64,000 nucleotides of DNA. Source: DATDIC01 sp963764525 (GTDB lineage: Bacteria; Pseudomonadota; Alphaproteobacteria; Acetobacterales; Acetobacteraceae). The stretch is taken from the NCBI GenBank assembly GCA_963764525.1, contig CAVXTC010000015.1, positions 1 through 64,000 on the forward strand, written 5' to 3'. The translations under genes and the position numbers were made by a program. Under the pieces are notes generated by a model. That model ran no database searches, was not told where the DNA came from, and saw only the letters and a program-made list of their open reading frames with translations. Positions 45,030-54,094 of this stretch are shown piece by piece (position 1 is the stretch's first letter; every line of letters starts with the position of its first letter).

Positions 45030-45782
45030 ATGAAGATCGTCGTCATTGGCGGCACCGGCCTGATCGGCTCGAAGACCGTCGCCATTCTGCGCCAGGGCGG
45101 CCACGAGGTCGTTGCCGGCTCGCCCCAAAGCGGCATCAACACCATCACCGGCGAGGGGCTCAAAGCGGCCATGGCCGGCGCGCAGGTGGTGATCGACCTC
45201 GCCAATTCGCCCTCATTTGAAGACAAGGCGGTGCTGGAATTCTTCGAGACCTCCGGGCGCAACCTTTTCCCGGCGGAGGCCGCGGCGGGCATCCGGCACC
45301 ATGTCGCGCTCTCCATCGTCGCAACCGACCGGACGGACAATGGCTATTTCCGCGCCAAGGCCGCCCAAGAGAAACTGGTCGTGGCCTCCGGCATCCCCTA
45401 CACCATCATCCGCTCAACCCAGTTCATGGAATTTTTCGGCGGCATTGCCGATTCAAGTGCGGATGGAAACATAGTCAGGCTTCCGCCCGTCCTGTTCCAG
45501 CCCATCGCATCGGACGACGTTGCGCCCATCGTCGCCGAGGTGGCGCTCGCGGCGCCGCGAAACGGCATCATTGAGATCGCCGGCCCGGAAGGAGCGCCAT
45601 TCAACGAGTTCGTCGCCCGTTATCTGAAGGCGGTCGGCGACCCGCGTAAGGTGGTGGGTGACCCTGAGGCCCGATACTGGGGCGGCCGCGTCGAGGAACG
45701 TTCGCTCGTGCCGTTGGGCGAAGCGCGTCTCGGCCGCATCGGGTTAGATGAATGGGTCCGCCGCTCACGGCCAGGAGCCTGA
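45030..45782 (+). CDS. NAD(P)-binding atypical SDR (NmrA-like)
   Basis: An intact 250-residue protein. It has a Rossmann start (MKIVVIGGTGLIGSKTVAIL), VVIDLANSPSFEDKAVLEF, then SIVATDRTDNGYFRAKAAQE where the Tyr and Lys positions are retained, and YTIIRSTQFMEFF. An AAAGGAGG lies just upstream. It resembles NAD(P)H-sensing or quinone-reducing NmrA/QOR2-like proteins. The last about 10 codons fall in a stretch that is repeated at 47.35 kb, so the C-terminus may have been altered by recombination. Confidence 0.9.
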   Translation: MKIVVIGGTGLIGSKTVAILRQGGHEVVAGSPQSGINTITGEGLKAAMAGAQVVIDLANSPSFEDKAVLEFFETSGRNLFPAEAAAGIRHHVALSIVATDRTDNGYFRAKAAQEKLVVASGIPYTIIRSTQFMEFFGGIADSSADGNIVRLPPVLFQPIASDDVAPIVAEVALAAPRNGIIEIAGPEGAPFNEFVARYLKAVGDPRKVVGDPEARYWGGRVEERSLVPLGEARLGRIGLDEWVRRSRPGA

Positions 45783-45802
45783 TCCTGCATCCGCCAGCGC
45801 CG
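45755..45802. repeat. Direct repeat, left copy (partner at about 47338-47385)
   Basis: About 33 of 38 aligned bases agree with the copy at 47338-47385. The shared core includes GAGCCTGATCC and GCATCCGCCA. The right copy lies in the truncated IS5-type transposase. The two copies flank the SDR and cupin genes. Confidence 0.6.
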
Positions 45803-45834
45803 CCGGATCGAGGCTGAGGAAACAGGAGGGTCGG

Positions 45835-46545
45835 ATGGATTTTCGCGATCGTCACGTGGTGGTAACCGGCGGCACCGGCGCCCTGGGGCGCGCGGTGGTG
45901 GGCGCATTGCTGGCGGCGGGCGCTCATTGCCATGTGCCCTATCGGCAGGAGCGGGAGAAGGAAGGCCTTCCCAGCGGGGCGCTGAGCCTGATCCCCGTGG
46001 CGAGCCTGGCGGATGAGGCGGCGGTGGCGAAGCTCTATGGCGGGCTCCCGGCGCTCTGGGCCTCGATCCATATCGCCGGCGGCTTCGCCTTCGCCCCGCT
46101 GACCGATACCAGCGGGGAGCTGCTGCGTCGGCTGATCGACGACAATCTCGTGAGCTGCTTCCTCTGCTGCCGCGAAGCGGTGGCGGCGATGCGCCGGGGC
46201 AAGGCCGGCGGGCGTATCGTCAACGTGGCGGCGCGCCAGGCCCTGGAGCCGCGCACCGGGGCGAATATAAGCGCCTCTACCGCCGCCAAGGCCGGCGTCG
46301 CCGCGCTCTCCGCAGCGCTGGGCGAGGAACTGGCGGGGGAGGGAATCCTGGTAAACGCCGTGGCGCCCTCGATCATGGATACCCCCACCAACCGGCGCGC
46401 CATGCCCAAGGCCAATTTCGCTGCCTGGCCCAAGGTGGAGGAGGTGGCGGCGACGATCCTCTTCCTCGCCTCACCCGAGAACAAAGTGACCCGGGGCGGC
46501 GTGGTCCCGGTCTACGGGGCTTCCTCCCAATCGGCGGCGACGTAG
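45835..46545 (+). CDS. SDR-family protein lacking the catalytic tyrosine
   Basis: 236 residues. The start ATG 45835 follows a strong AGGAGG. The nucleotide motif TGGTGALGRAVVGAL is normal, and HIAGGFAFAPLTD replaces NNAG. At the active site the family pattern YxxxK reads SASTAAKAGVAALSAAL: Lys is kept but the Tyr position is Ser. The upstream Ser is replaced within IVNVAARQA. It may therefore be a non-catalytic or altered SDR. The C-terminus (GGVVPVYGASSQ) fits the family. It lies 52 bp after the NmrA-like gene, probably in one operon. Confidence 0.88.
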   Translation: MDFRDRHVVVTGGTGALGRAVVGALLAAGAHCHVPYRQEREKEGLPSGALSLIPVASLADEAAVAKLYGGLPALWASIHIAGGFAFAPLTDTSGELLRRLIDDNLVSCFLCCREAVAAMRRGKAGGRIVNVAARQALEPRTGANISASTAAKAGVAALSAALGEELAGEGILVNAVAPSIMDTPTNRRAMPKANFAAWPKVEEVAATILFLASPENKVTRGGVVPVYGASSQSAAT

Positions 46546-46727
46546 TCGCCCCGGCCGAGCCCGCTGACCACGTCTCGAAGGTTCACGCTCCTGGAATATC
46601 CCAAGCAAGGGAGGCAATGCTGGATCATGTGTCAGGACTATGACAAGACGAGCCTCGCGTCCCGTCAACCCGGCAGTGAGGTCCGGCACAACCCGCCGCT
46701 TGCGTCGACTGCGGCTAGGAGGGCTCC

Positions 46728-47144
46728 ATGAAACGTATCCTCTGCGCGCTGCTTGTCGCCACCCTGCCGTTCGGCAGCGTCCTCGCGGATGCGCCGAAGT
46801 CGAAGAACGCCAAGGTGACCCTCGTCTACCAGCACGAGCTCCCGAACGTTCCCGGCAAGAGCATCAAGGGCGTGCTCGTCGAATACGGCCCGGGCGGCTA
46901 CTCGCCCTGCCACACGCATCCCAAATCCGCCTTCATCTATGCGACCGTGCTTGAGGGTGCGATCCGTAGTCAGGTCGACGGCGGACCGGTGACGACCTAC
47001 AAGGCCGGACAGAGCTTCTCCGAGCTGCCCGGCGAGCGCCACAAGGTCAGCGCCAATGCCAGCGAGACGAAGCCGGCCAAGCTCCTCGCGGTGTTCGTGT
47101 TGGACACGAACGAGACGGAACTGACGATTCCATGCGGGAAGTGA
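46728..47144 (+). CDS. Periplasmic cupin-domain protein
   Basis: 138 residues. A signal peptide (MKRILCALLVATLPFGSVLA) is cleaved before DAPKSK. The mature part is a single cupin: VEYGPGGYSPCHTHPKSAFI supplies His ligands, FIYATVLEGAIRSQV follows, and FSELPGERHKVSANAS gives motif 2. An AGGAGG precedes ATG 46728. Related secreted cupins are often encoded near SDR or redox genes in stress islands; the substrate is unknown. Confidence 0.88.
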   Translation: MKRILCALLVATLPFGSVLADAPKSKNAKVTLVYQHELPNVPGKSIKGVLVEYGPGGYSPCHTHPKSAFIYATVLEGAIRSQVDGGPVTTYKAGQSFSELPGERHKVSANASETKPAKLLAVFVLDTNETELTIPCGK

Positions 47145-47363
47145 GGTTCGGAACCTTTCGTGCGGAGAAATTGCGTCGCGAGAAATTGCGGGACGCCAAT
47201 GCGCGCGTCCGTGTCCTCGTAAAACCCAATGTCGCTGCGCGCTTTTTTCGTATCTTATATTATTCCGCGCCGGATTTTGGGTTCCGCCGCGACAGGGCGG
47301 CCTTTCCGCTGCATCGGCACAAGAATGACGTCAGGGGCGTCCGCTGCTCACAGGCACGAGCCT

Positions 47364-47511
47364 GATCCCGCATCCGCCAACAGCGCGTCCTGCCCGTCTT
47401 GCCCGGCGGCGGCAGGAACTGCCCAATGATCGCCCATTCGGCATCGGTCAGATCGCTTCCGTAGCGCAGATGCTCCCGGCTATGCTCCAGCCGGGTGGTC
47501 GGGGTCCACAT
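47364..47511 (-). pseudogene. Truncated IS5-family transposase, N-terminus only
   Basis: About 49 codons match the beginning of IS5-type transposases: MWTPTTRLEHSREHLRY, LTDAEWAIIGQFLPPPGKTG and RCWRMRD. The catalytic domain is absent, and unrelated sequence follows. An AT-rich patch (about 47240-47280) lies just beyond. Confidence 0.75.
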
Positions 47512-47633
47512 GAGGCCGCCCAAACTGGCTTCGACAACCGTTTGGAATCCCACCTCGCCCCGGGCCATCCAGCGCACTTCCGGTTCGAGACAGTCTCTAT
47601 GTAATAGTCAATAATGGCATAGCGTTGTGATGT

Positions 47634-48591
47634 CTATTCCGGCACGTCTTCCCGCTCCGTCCAACCCTGCTCCGGATGTTCGCCTACGTCTGGCTCCATC
47701 TCTCCGATTTTGGTCAGGTCCGCCACCGGCGTGCCGTCCTCTTCTGTGGTTACCGCATCCACATAGCGCATTCCGAAGCGTATATCTTCCATCGCATAGT
47801 TGCGCATTTCGTGCACCGATGTGGCGAGCTCCGGATCGCGAGCTTCGAGCGTCACAAACACTTGCCCGCGCGCCGCTACCGCTTGCGCTGCGTCGTATCC
47901 GTGCAATGGGCTGCGCTCGTCCATCACATGCATGAGTGTCCAGGTGAGCGGGAAAACCGGAAGATGCGCACGCTCAAGCCGCAGCTCTTGCACGCGGCGG
48001 AAGAGGTTTGCCTTCCGTAGTCGTAATGGACAGCAGTAAGTTTAGCTTCGTCGCTGCATCCAAAAGCACGTTTGCGCGCCCGTTTCCAACCCGCAACATC
48101 AGCGTCGGCTTGCCGTTGTGCATCGCCACAACCGGATTGGAGGCAAAGACCAACTTAGCCCGTGGCCGCGAGAACCGGACAAAGGCGAGGCCTGTCAGAA
48201 TAGCTGTGAAGCCGAGCCCACAGACGATCTCGGTCGCCGCGATTACATGGCCGTACAGCGTGGCCGGATACATCTCGCCATAGCCGACCGTCGACAGCGT
48301 CTCAATGCTGAAGAAGAGCGCATCGGGAAAACTATATGGCCGAGCATTGGCCACCGAACCGGGCGCTAACCAAAAGAAAGTGGCGAAGGCAACGTTCACC
48401 AGCAAATATGTTACGAGCAGGGCCGCGACGAATTGTGGCCAGGTCAGTGCAACGGCGAGATGGTAAGGGTCTCGCAAATCGAAGCGAGAAACCCCCTTCT
48501 TCTTGAACTCAAGAGAGCCAAGGCGAACCCGCGCGGCTTTTCCGCGAGGCTTGTGCTTGATTCCAGTGTGAAAGTCCTGTCCTTTTTGCAT
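47634..48591 (-). CDS. KirBac-type inward-rectifier potassium channel (one frame change)
   Basis: About 319 codons. The N-terminal slide helix is DLRDPYHLAVALTWPQF, and TM1 is VAALLVTYLLVNVAFATFF. The pore helix and selectivity filter are FFSIETLSTVGYGEMYP, and TM2 is VIAATEIVCGLGFTAILTGL. The cytoplasmic immunoglobulin-like domain begins FSRPRAKLVFASNPVVAMHN. Near 47990 (after TTTEGKP) the frame changes and continues as VQELRLERAHLPVFPLTWTL to RYVDAVTTEEDGTPV. Both halves are well conserved. It stands alone. Confidence 0.88.
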
Positions 48592-48895
48592 CCGTGCGCT
48601 AGGCTGACTCCGGCATCTGGATAGCAGGGTGCATATCGGGCGTCCAGCGCCTCACCGGCTTTCATGATGAAATGACAAGCCGCCGGGGCGGCGCGGCATG
48701 CGCGTGCGAAAATCAAAGAAACCGCGTGAAAAACTCGGGGCGGCTGCAATTTGGCGAAACATTGAGTCGTCACAGCTGGTTTTGGCGACATCGTTGCTGC
48801 CAACAATAACGTCGCGAAGGAACATTGCGTCGAGAAGCAGCCCAGAATGCGCCTCCGCGCAGAATCCACTGCGGGGTAGGGGAAGCATTATATCG
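48592..48895. other. Intergenic region, no feature seen
   Basis: 304 bp between the channel gene start and the phzF stop. Open frames on both strands lack coding character, and no repeat or hairpin stands out. Confidence 0.4.
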
Positions 48896-49795
48896 TCACA
48901 AATCCAACCACCCGCGCATGACAGGCACGCAATCGCCGGCGACGGTCGCGCTGACCGGGCCTTCGCCGGTCTTGCGGGCGGTGGCGACGATGCGGCTGGG
49001 GCGGCCCATCTCCACCCCCTGCTCGATCTCGTACATCAGGTTCAGATCAACCCCCGGCGCCAGGGACGTCAGCAGCGCCGCCAATGCCGCGTTGGCGCTG
49101 CCGGTCGCCGGGTCCTCGAGCACGCCGGTCAATGGGGCGAACATCCGCGCCCGCAGTCTCTGCTGTCCGCCGTCGTGCCAGGCATAGAGGTGCAGCGCGA
49201 AGCGTTCGCCATACCGCGCCGCCGCCGTGCGGAACGCGCCCAGGTCGGGCGACGCGCCGGACAGCGCGGCGACGCCCGACACCTCCGCCAGCACGAACGG
49301 CGTGCCGACCGAGGCCACCAGCGGGGTGTGCGCGCCGGTGGCGATATCCTCCGGCGCCAGCCCCGCACAGGCAGCGACCAGATCGACGGGAACATCGTCC
49401 TCGATCGTCAGCGACCGAGGCGCCGACACGCGCGCGCCGGTGATCGCGCGGTCGGCGCCGCGCAGGATGTGCACGCGGACCAGCCCGGCAGGTTCCTCGA
49501 AAGTATAATGCTCCGGCGGTGATTCGTCGCGGCGCGCCAGCACGAAGCCGGTCCCCACGTTCGGATGGCCGGCGAAGGGCAGCTCGGCGCGCGGGGTGAA
49601 GATGCGCACGCGGGCGTGGTGCTGCGGGTTCTCCGGCGGCAGCACGAAGGTGGTTTCCGACAGGTTGAACTCGGCCGCAACCGCCTGCATCTGCGCGTCG
49701 GTCAGGCCGCGCCCATCGGGGAACACCGCCAGCGGGTTGCCGCCGAACTGGCGGTCGGTGAACACATCCACGGTGAGGAATTCATAGGCGGGCAC
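48896..49795 (-). CDS. PhzF-family isomerase/epimerase
   Basis: An intact 299-residue protein from GTG 49795 (PAYEFLTVDVFTDRQFGGNPL). The catalytic Glu lies in AAEFNLSETTFVLPP. The family motifs RIFTPRAELPFAGHPNVGTG and VLEDPATGSANAALAALL are both present. PhzF proteins fold as two diaminopimelate-epimerase-like domains; outside phenazine clusters their substrates are mostly unknown. The gene is divergent from the hydrolase at 49902. Confidence 0.93.
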   Translation of the reverse strand: MPAYEFLTVDVFTDRQFGGNPLAVFPDGRGLTDAQMQAVAAEFNLSETTFVLPPENPQHHARVRIFTPRAELPFAGHPNVGTGFVLARRDESPPEHYTFEEPAGLVRVHILRGADRAITGARVSAPRSLTIEDDVPVDLVAACAGLAPEDIATGAHTPLVASVGTPFVLAEVSGVAALSGASPDLGAFRTAAARYGERFALHLYAWHDGGQQRLRARMFAPLTGVLEDPATGSANAALAALLTSLAPGVDLNLMYEIEQGVEMGRPSRIVATARKTGEGPVSATVAGDCVPVMRGWLDL

Positions 49796-49901
49796 GCGGC
49801 GCACTCCCTGCTGGAACAGGCGCCAATGACGACGCGACCGCCTGGCGGTCAAGCCGGAGGGCGATTGACCGGACGGGCGGGGCGGGATCAAACCCTGTGC
49901 C

Positions 49902-50744
49902 ATGCAGCCTTCCAGTCGATCGGTGCGCTACCTGCTGGCCGGAGCGTTCCGCAGCATGGCGTATGTCACGTGGGGCGACCCGGCGGCGCCGCCGGTGCTG
50001 TGCGTGCACGGGCTGACGCGCACCGGCCGTGACTTCGATGTGCTGGCGCGCGCGCTGGCGGACCGGTTTCACGTGATCTGCCCGGACCTGCCGGGGCGCG
50101 GCGGCTCGGACTGGCTGCCCGACCCGGCGCTGTATCAGCCGGCCAGTTATGTCGTCGCGCTGGCGCATTTGTTGGCGGTCATCGATCGGCCGGTTGCCTG
50201 GATCGGCACCTCGCTCGGCGGCATCTGCGGGATGGCGGTGGCCGCGTCGTCCGGGCACACGCTGACTCGGATCGTGCTGAACGATATCGGCCCGCACATC
50301 CCCGCCGCCGCGCTGCGCCGCATCCGCGACTATCTGGCCGGCCCGCTGACGGCCTTCCCCGACCTCCCGGCGCTGGAACGGCATCTGCGCCTCGTGCATG
50401 CCCCATTCGGGCAGTTGTCCGACGCGCAATGGGGCCACCTCGCGCGCTTTTCCGCCCGAGCGCTGCCGGACGGCAGCCTGGCCCTGCACTACGATCCGGA
50501 GCTCGCCGCCCCGATGCGCGCCGCCGAACCGGAGGACGTCGATATGTGGGCGCTGTGGGAGCGCATCCGCATTCCTGTGATGGCGATCCGCGGCGCCAGC
50601 TCCGACCTGCTGCTGCCGGAAACGCTGGGGCGGATGCAGGCAGACGGCGCGCAGGCGTTCGTGGTGGCCGACGCCGGGCACGCACCGGCCCTGATGGACC
50701 CGGCGCAGATCGCCGCCATACGGACGTTCCTGGAGGCCGCGTGA
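49902..50744 (+). CDS. Alpha/beta hydrolase
   Basis: An intact 280-residue cytoplasmic hydrolase. The oxyanion region is VLCVHGLTRTGRDFDVLARA, the nucleophile elbow is WIGTSLGGICGMA, the acid is near RGASSDLLLPET, and the catalytic His is in VVADAGHAPAL. The stop overlaps the next gene (GTGA), so it is co-translated with the DUF3445 protein. It is probably an esterase or C-C hydrolase; the substrate is unknown. Confidence 0.92.
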   Translation: MQPSSRSVRYLLAGAFRSMAYVTWGDPAAPPVLCVHGLTRTGRDFDVLARALADRFHVICPDLPGRGGSDWLPDPALYQPASYVVALAHLLAVIDRPVAWIGTSLGGICGMAVAASSGHTLTRIVLNDIGPHIPAAALRRIRDYLAGPLTAFPDLPALERHLRLVHAPFGQLSDAQWGHLARFSARALPDGSLALHYDPELAAPMRAAEPEDVDMWALWERIRIPVMAIRGASSDLLLPETLGRMQADGAQAFVVADAGHAPALMDPAQIAAIRTFLEAA

Positions 50745-50746
50745 CC

Positions 50747-51652
50747 ATGCGCGCGCCTGGCCCCGAAACGGTGCACCTGTCGTTCGAGCCCGGCCCGCAC
50801 CGGATGGCCATGGGCCTCGTGGCGTGCAAGCCGTCCGACTGGATCGAACTCGACGAACGCTACGCCGAGGAAATGGCGTTGCGGCGCGATCTGCTGGACA
50901 GGCGCCGCGAGGACGTATTTGCCGCCGTTCCCGGATCGGAAGCCGCGCGGCGGGAAACCTGGGACGTGCTGGCCGCGCACCTGACCGCGCAATGGCCGGA
51001 CTGGTTCGTCGCCGGGCACGGGGAGCTTGCCAACCGACTGACCGGGGAGCGTTGGAGCCTGGACGATCCCGGCCGCGACCCGCTGGAAGCAGCGGCGCTG
51101 CTGGTGCAGGAGGATCTGTGCCTGGTGGAGCTGCGCCCCGAAGGTCCCGTGCTGACCGCCGGCGTGGTCTGCTTCCCCAGCCGCTGGCGTCTGCTGGACA
51201 AGATCGGCCATCCGCTGACCGCAGTGCACGGACCGGTGCCGTTCTATGGCGAGAAGCTGGCCCGCCCGGTCGATCGGTTCATGGCGGTGGTAAAACCGGG
51301 CCACATCTCGGTACGGCTGAACTGGTCGGTGGTGGATGACCCGACGCTGTTTCAGCCCGGCGGCAAGTGGCGGGTGGACCGTAACGAACAGATCACCGCT
51401 GCGAACGCCGGGCAGGCGCTGTTCGTGCGAGTCGAGCGGCAGACGCTGACCCGGCTGCCGGTCAGCAGCGCGGTGCTGTTCACCATCCGCGTGCATGTCT
51501 ATCCGCTGGGGCGGGTCGTGGCCCGGCCGGAGGTCGCCGCCCGGCTGGCGAGCGCGGTGCGCGCGCTGCCGGAGGAGACGGTGCATTACAAGAGCCTGCG
51601 GCGGTTTCGGGAACCGCTGCTGGCGTATCTGGAGGCCGACCCCTCCCCCTGA
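50747..51652 (+). CDS. DUF3445 family protein (heme-dependent oxidative N-demethylase-like)
   Basis: 301 residues from ATG 50747; a GTG at 50741 overlapping the hydrolase stop is also possible. Family segments are ELDERYAEEMALRRDLLDRR, LVQEDLCLVELRPEGPVLTA, CFPSRWRLLDKIGHPLTAVH, PGHISVRLNWSVVDDP and RVERQTLTRLPVSSAVLFTI. Members of this family bind heme and oxidatively N-demethylate amines such as dimethylamine. The coupled hydrolase suggests a small catabolic unit. It ends in a REP-like region. Confidence 0.88.
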   Translation: MRAPGPETVHLSFEPGPHRMAMGLVACKPSDWIELDERYAEEMALRRDLLDRRREDVFAAVPGSEAARRETWDVLAAHLTAQWPDWFVAGHGELANRLTGERWSLDDPGRDPLEAAALLVQEDLCLVELRPEGPVLTAGVVCFPSRWRLLDKIGHPLTAVHGPVPFYGEKLARPVDRFMAVVKPGHISVRLNWSVVDDPTLFQPGGKWRVDRNEQITAANAGQALFVRVERQTLTRLPVSSAVLFTIRVHVYPLGRVVARPEVAARLASAVRALPEETVHYKSLRRFREPLLAYLEADPSP

Positions 51653-51725
51653 CCGCTCCTACAAGGGGAGGGAAGTCAGAACCAGTGACTTCCCCCTCCC
51701 CTTGTGGGAGGGGGCAGGGGGAGGG
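51640..51725. repeat. REP-like G/C palindromes
   Basis: Two CCTCCCC...GGGGAGGG-type hairpins in tandem: one is near 51640-51672, and the second, CCCCTCCCCTTGTGGGAGGG, is near 51691-51718. They flank an inverted AAGTCAGAACCAGTGACTT. The elements resemble those at 25886, 29922 and 32611. The pair lies between convergent genes and may terminate transcription. Confidence 0.65.
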
Positions 51726-51748
51726 GTTCGCACGGCATGTGCTATCCC

Positions 51749-52252
51749 TCAGCGACGGCGCAGAAAGCGCCCGAATGCCGCAAGGGTGGTATCCGACACG
51801 TGATGCTCGATCCCCTCGGCGTCCTGCTCGGCCGCTTCCGCCGGCACGCCGAGCGCCACCAGCACATCAACCACCAGGCGGTGCCGGGCACGCACGCGGT
51901 CGGCCAGACTTTCCCCCGGTCCGGTCAGGAACACGCCGCGATAGGGCTTGGCGACCGCGAGGCCTTCCCGCTTCAGCCGGCCGATCGTCTTGATGGCGGT
52001 GGCGTGGGAGACGCCGAGGCGGCGGGCGATGTCGGTGGGCCGGGCCTCGCCTTCGTTCGCCAGCAGGTCGGAGATCAGCTCGACATAGTCTTCCAGCAAC
52101 GCGCCGGATTGCGCGGTGCGCGCCTTGCCGAAGCGCCGGGCCTGGGTGGGCTCGGCGGGCATGTCGGCGCGCGGGGTGCTGAGCGGCGGGTCCGGCACGG
52201 GTCGGTCCTCGGCTGGTGGCCGGACCATGACGCGGGCGATGGGGGCGATCAA
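51749..52252 (-). CDS. mntR: Manganese-responsive regulator MntR (DtxR family)
   Basis: An intact protein of 137-167 residues. The winged-helix domain reads LLEDYVELISDLLANEGEAR and then TDIARRLGVSHATAIKTIGR. The dimerisation and metal-binding part is ERHRLVV-like RVRARHRLVVDVLVALGVP, then AEQDAEGIEHHVSDTTLAAF with the Glu-His-His ligands. It would repress Mn uptake genes when Mn2+ is high. The start is probably 52162 (MPAEPTQARRFGK), since the first 30 residues of the longer frame are Pro-rich and not conserved. No mntH lies nearby. Confidence 0.92.
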   Translation of the reverse strand: MIAPIARVMVRPPAEDRPVPDPPLSTPRADMPAEPTQARRFGKARTAQSGALLEDYVELISDLLANEGEARPTDIARRLGVSHATAIKTIGRLKREGLAVAKPYRGVFLTGPGESLADRVRARHRLVVDVLVALGVPAEAAEQDAEGIEHHVSDTTLAAFGRFLRRR

Positions 52253-52277
52253 GCGAGGAAGCGACCCGTGCCGCCGG

Positions 52278-52481
52278 TCAGTTCTCGAGGATGAACGTCA
52301 CCTCCATGGTGACGCGGTATTCGGTGATCGAGCCGCCGCTGACGGCTGCTTTCTGCTCGATCACGTGCAGCCCGGTGATGCCGCGCAGCGTCTTGTTGGC
52401 GCGCTGCAGGCCTTCCCGCACGGCGTCATCGAAGCTTTTAGTGGACGATGCGGTGATTTTCGACACGCTTGCAACAGCCAT
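52278..52481 (-). CDS. Dodecin
   Basis: An intact 67-residue flavin-binding dodecameric protein. It reads MAVASVSKITASSTKSFDDA, then REGLQRANKTLRGITGLHV and EYRVTMEVTFILEN, the complete family sequence. A GGAGG lies before ATG 52481. Dodecins store or buffer flavins. It stands alone upstream of mntR on the same strand with only 25 bp between them, so the two may share a transcript. Confidence 0.93.
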   Translation of the reverse strand: MAVASVSKITASSTKSFDDAVREGLQRANKTLRGITGLHVIEQKAAVSGGSITEYRVTMEVTFILEN

Positions 52482-52780
52482 TTCGCCCTCCTGCGGATGC
52501 AGCCGCCGGGGGCCGGCCCCGGATGGCTGAGCGGGGAGCATAGCCGATTGGGGGCGGGGGTGGGGTACACGAAACACCGGTACGCGCGTTCGTGGCCGGC
52601 GGTATCCCGAGCTGAGGGACACCCCACATGGAGTGTCAGCCCTTCGCAGAATCCGCGCAGGAACGGCCCGACTCGCTCCCGTGGTCCCGCTATTCCGTGC
52701 GTCGGCCGCTCATGCCATGTTCGGCCACGTCGCTTGGGTAACTGCTTGTCCCCATGCGTCGAACGCGGGGAAACGAAACC
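52482..52780. promoter_or_regulatory. Divergent intergenic region between dodecin and the ABC importer
   Basis: 299 bp with no gene. It must hold promoters for dodecin/mntR on one side and the sugar-importer operon on the other. No clear operator was recognised. Confidence 0.4.
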
Positions 52781-54094
52781 ATGCTGAAAATTCTTGCCGG
52801 GGTACTGCTTGCCTGCCTGTCGTCAATCGCTCTGGCAGCGGAACCCCCCATCACGATCGCGGCCCCGCAAACCCCGTGGTTCGGTGGATTTCATCAGCTC
52901 GTGGATGAGTACCAGAAATCCACCGGGAACACGGTCCACCTGGAAGTGAGTCCCTTCGATGGTCTCATGGCGAAGGAGCGCGCGGCAGTGCGGTCCGGAC
53001 AGAGCCCCTACAGCCTGCTGATATTCCAGGTGCAGAACTTTATCGAGTTCTACGCCGGCGGGTTTCTGAAGCCACTCGCGTCAATCGATCCGAGGTTTCA
53101 ATTGGACCCCTCTGTTTACACCTTTGATGATACGGTGTTCTGGAACCCGAAAACCATGCGCTGTGAGCGTGACGGAGGGGAACTCATGACAGTTCCCGTC
53201 AATCCCAACGTGCCGGTGCTGTATTACCGCGCGGACCTTTATGCGCAGCATCACCTTCCGGTGCCGGAGACCTTTGATCAGCTCCGCGCAAATGCAAAGG
53301 TGCTCAATTCGCCCCCACGCATCTATGGCATGGTGCAGCGGGGCGACCGCGGCACCTTGAATGTCGGCTGGGATTTCCTGCCGTACCTCTGGGGTTTTGG
53401 CGGCGACATTCTCGGTGATCAGAAACACGGTGACTTCACGGTCGTGCTCAACAGTCCACGCGCCTTGGCCGCCCTTCAATTCTACACCGAACTCGCCCGC
53501 GAAGCAGGACACCCGCACCCGGCGGCGGTTACCCAGGCGGATGTCATACAGGACCTCGTCACCGGACGCGCCGCCCAGGCGATGATCACGGTGGCGGCGG
53601 CATCGCAGATGGACGACCCGGATAAATCCGCGGTGGTCGGCAAGATCGACTATGCGGAGCCGCCGCACGCCGCCGGCGAGAAGTCATCGCCGCCGCTGGG
53701 CCATTGGCTGGCCGGCATCCCGCAGAACCTGCCGATTGCGGAACAAAAAGCCGCAATGACCTTCCTCGCCTGGTTTCAGACGAACAAGGCACAGACCGAC
53801 TATGCACTGGCGGGCGCTCCGCCGGTTCGCCGCGACGTGCTGGACTCAAAGTTGGCGGACAGCCCTCGGTTTCGCTGGATGAAGGCGCTCGCCGCGGGTC
53901 TCCGTGATGCCCGGCAGCCGTTTTTTACCAAGGATGCGCCGGCGCTGGCCGCCGTGTTCGACCTGAAGCTCAATCAGGCACTGGCCGGGGAATTGTCACC
54001 CGCCGAAGCGCTTAATCAGGCGGCTCATGAGATGGAGGATATCCTGCAGAAAGATGGCTACAAAACGGGGATTCTCCCCGATCTGAAAGGGTGA
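52781..54094 (+). CDS. ABC importer extracellular solute-binding protein (sugar type)
   Basis: 437 residues. The signal peptide (MLKILAGVLLACLSSIALA) is cleaved before AEPP. The mature protein has the family-1 binding-protein pattern: FHQLVDEYQKSTGNTVHLEV, MTVPVNPNVPVLYYRADLYA, NVGWDFLPYLWGFGGDILGD and MTVPV-type strands, ending in helical repeats. It captures an oligosaccharide or related solute for the two permeases that follow. The stop overlaps the first permease (GTGA). Confidence 0.9.
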   Translation: MLKILAGVLLACLSSIALAAEPPITIAAPQTPWFGGFHQLVDEYQKSTGNTVHLEVSPFDGLMAKERAAVRSGQSPYSLLIFQVQNFIEFYAGGFLKPLASIDPRFQLDPSVYTFDDTVFWNPKTMRCERDGGELMTVPVNPNVPVLYYRADLYAQHHLPVPETFDQLRANAKVLNSPPRIYGMVQRGDRGTLNVGWDFLPYLWGFGGDILGDQKHGDFTVVLNSPRALAALQFYTELAREAGHPHPAAVTQADVIQDLVTGRAAQAMITVAAASQMDDPDKSAVVGKIDYAEPPHAAGEKSSPPLGHWLAGIPQNLPIAEQKAAMTFLAWFQTNKAQTDYALAGAPPVRRDVLDSKLADSPRFRWMKALAAGLRDARQPFFTKDAPALAAVFDLKLNQALAGELSPAEALNQAAHEMEDILQKDGYKTGILPDLKG

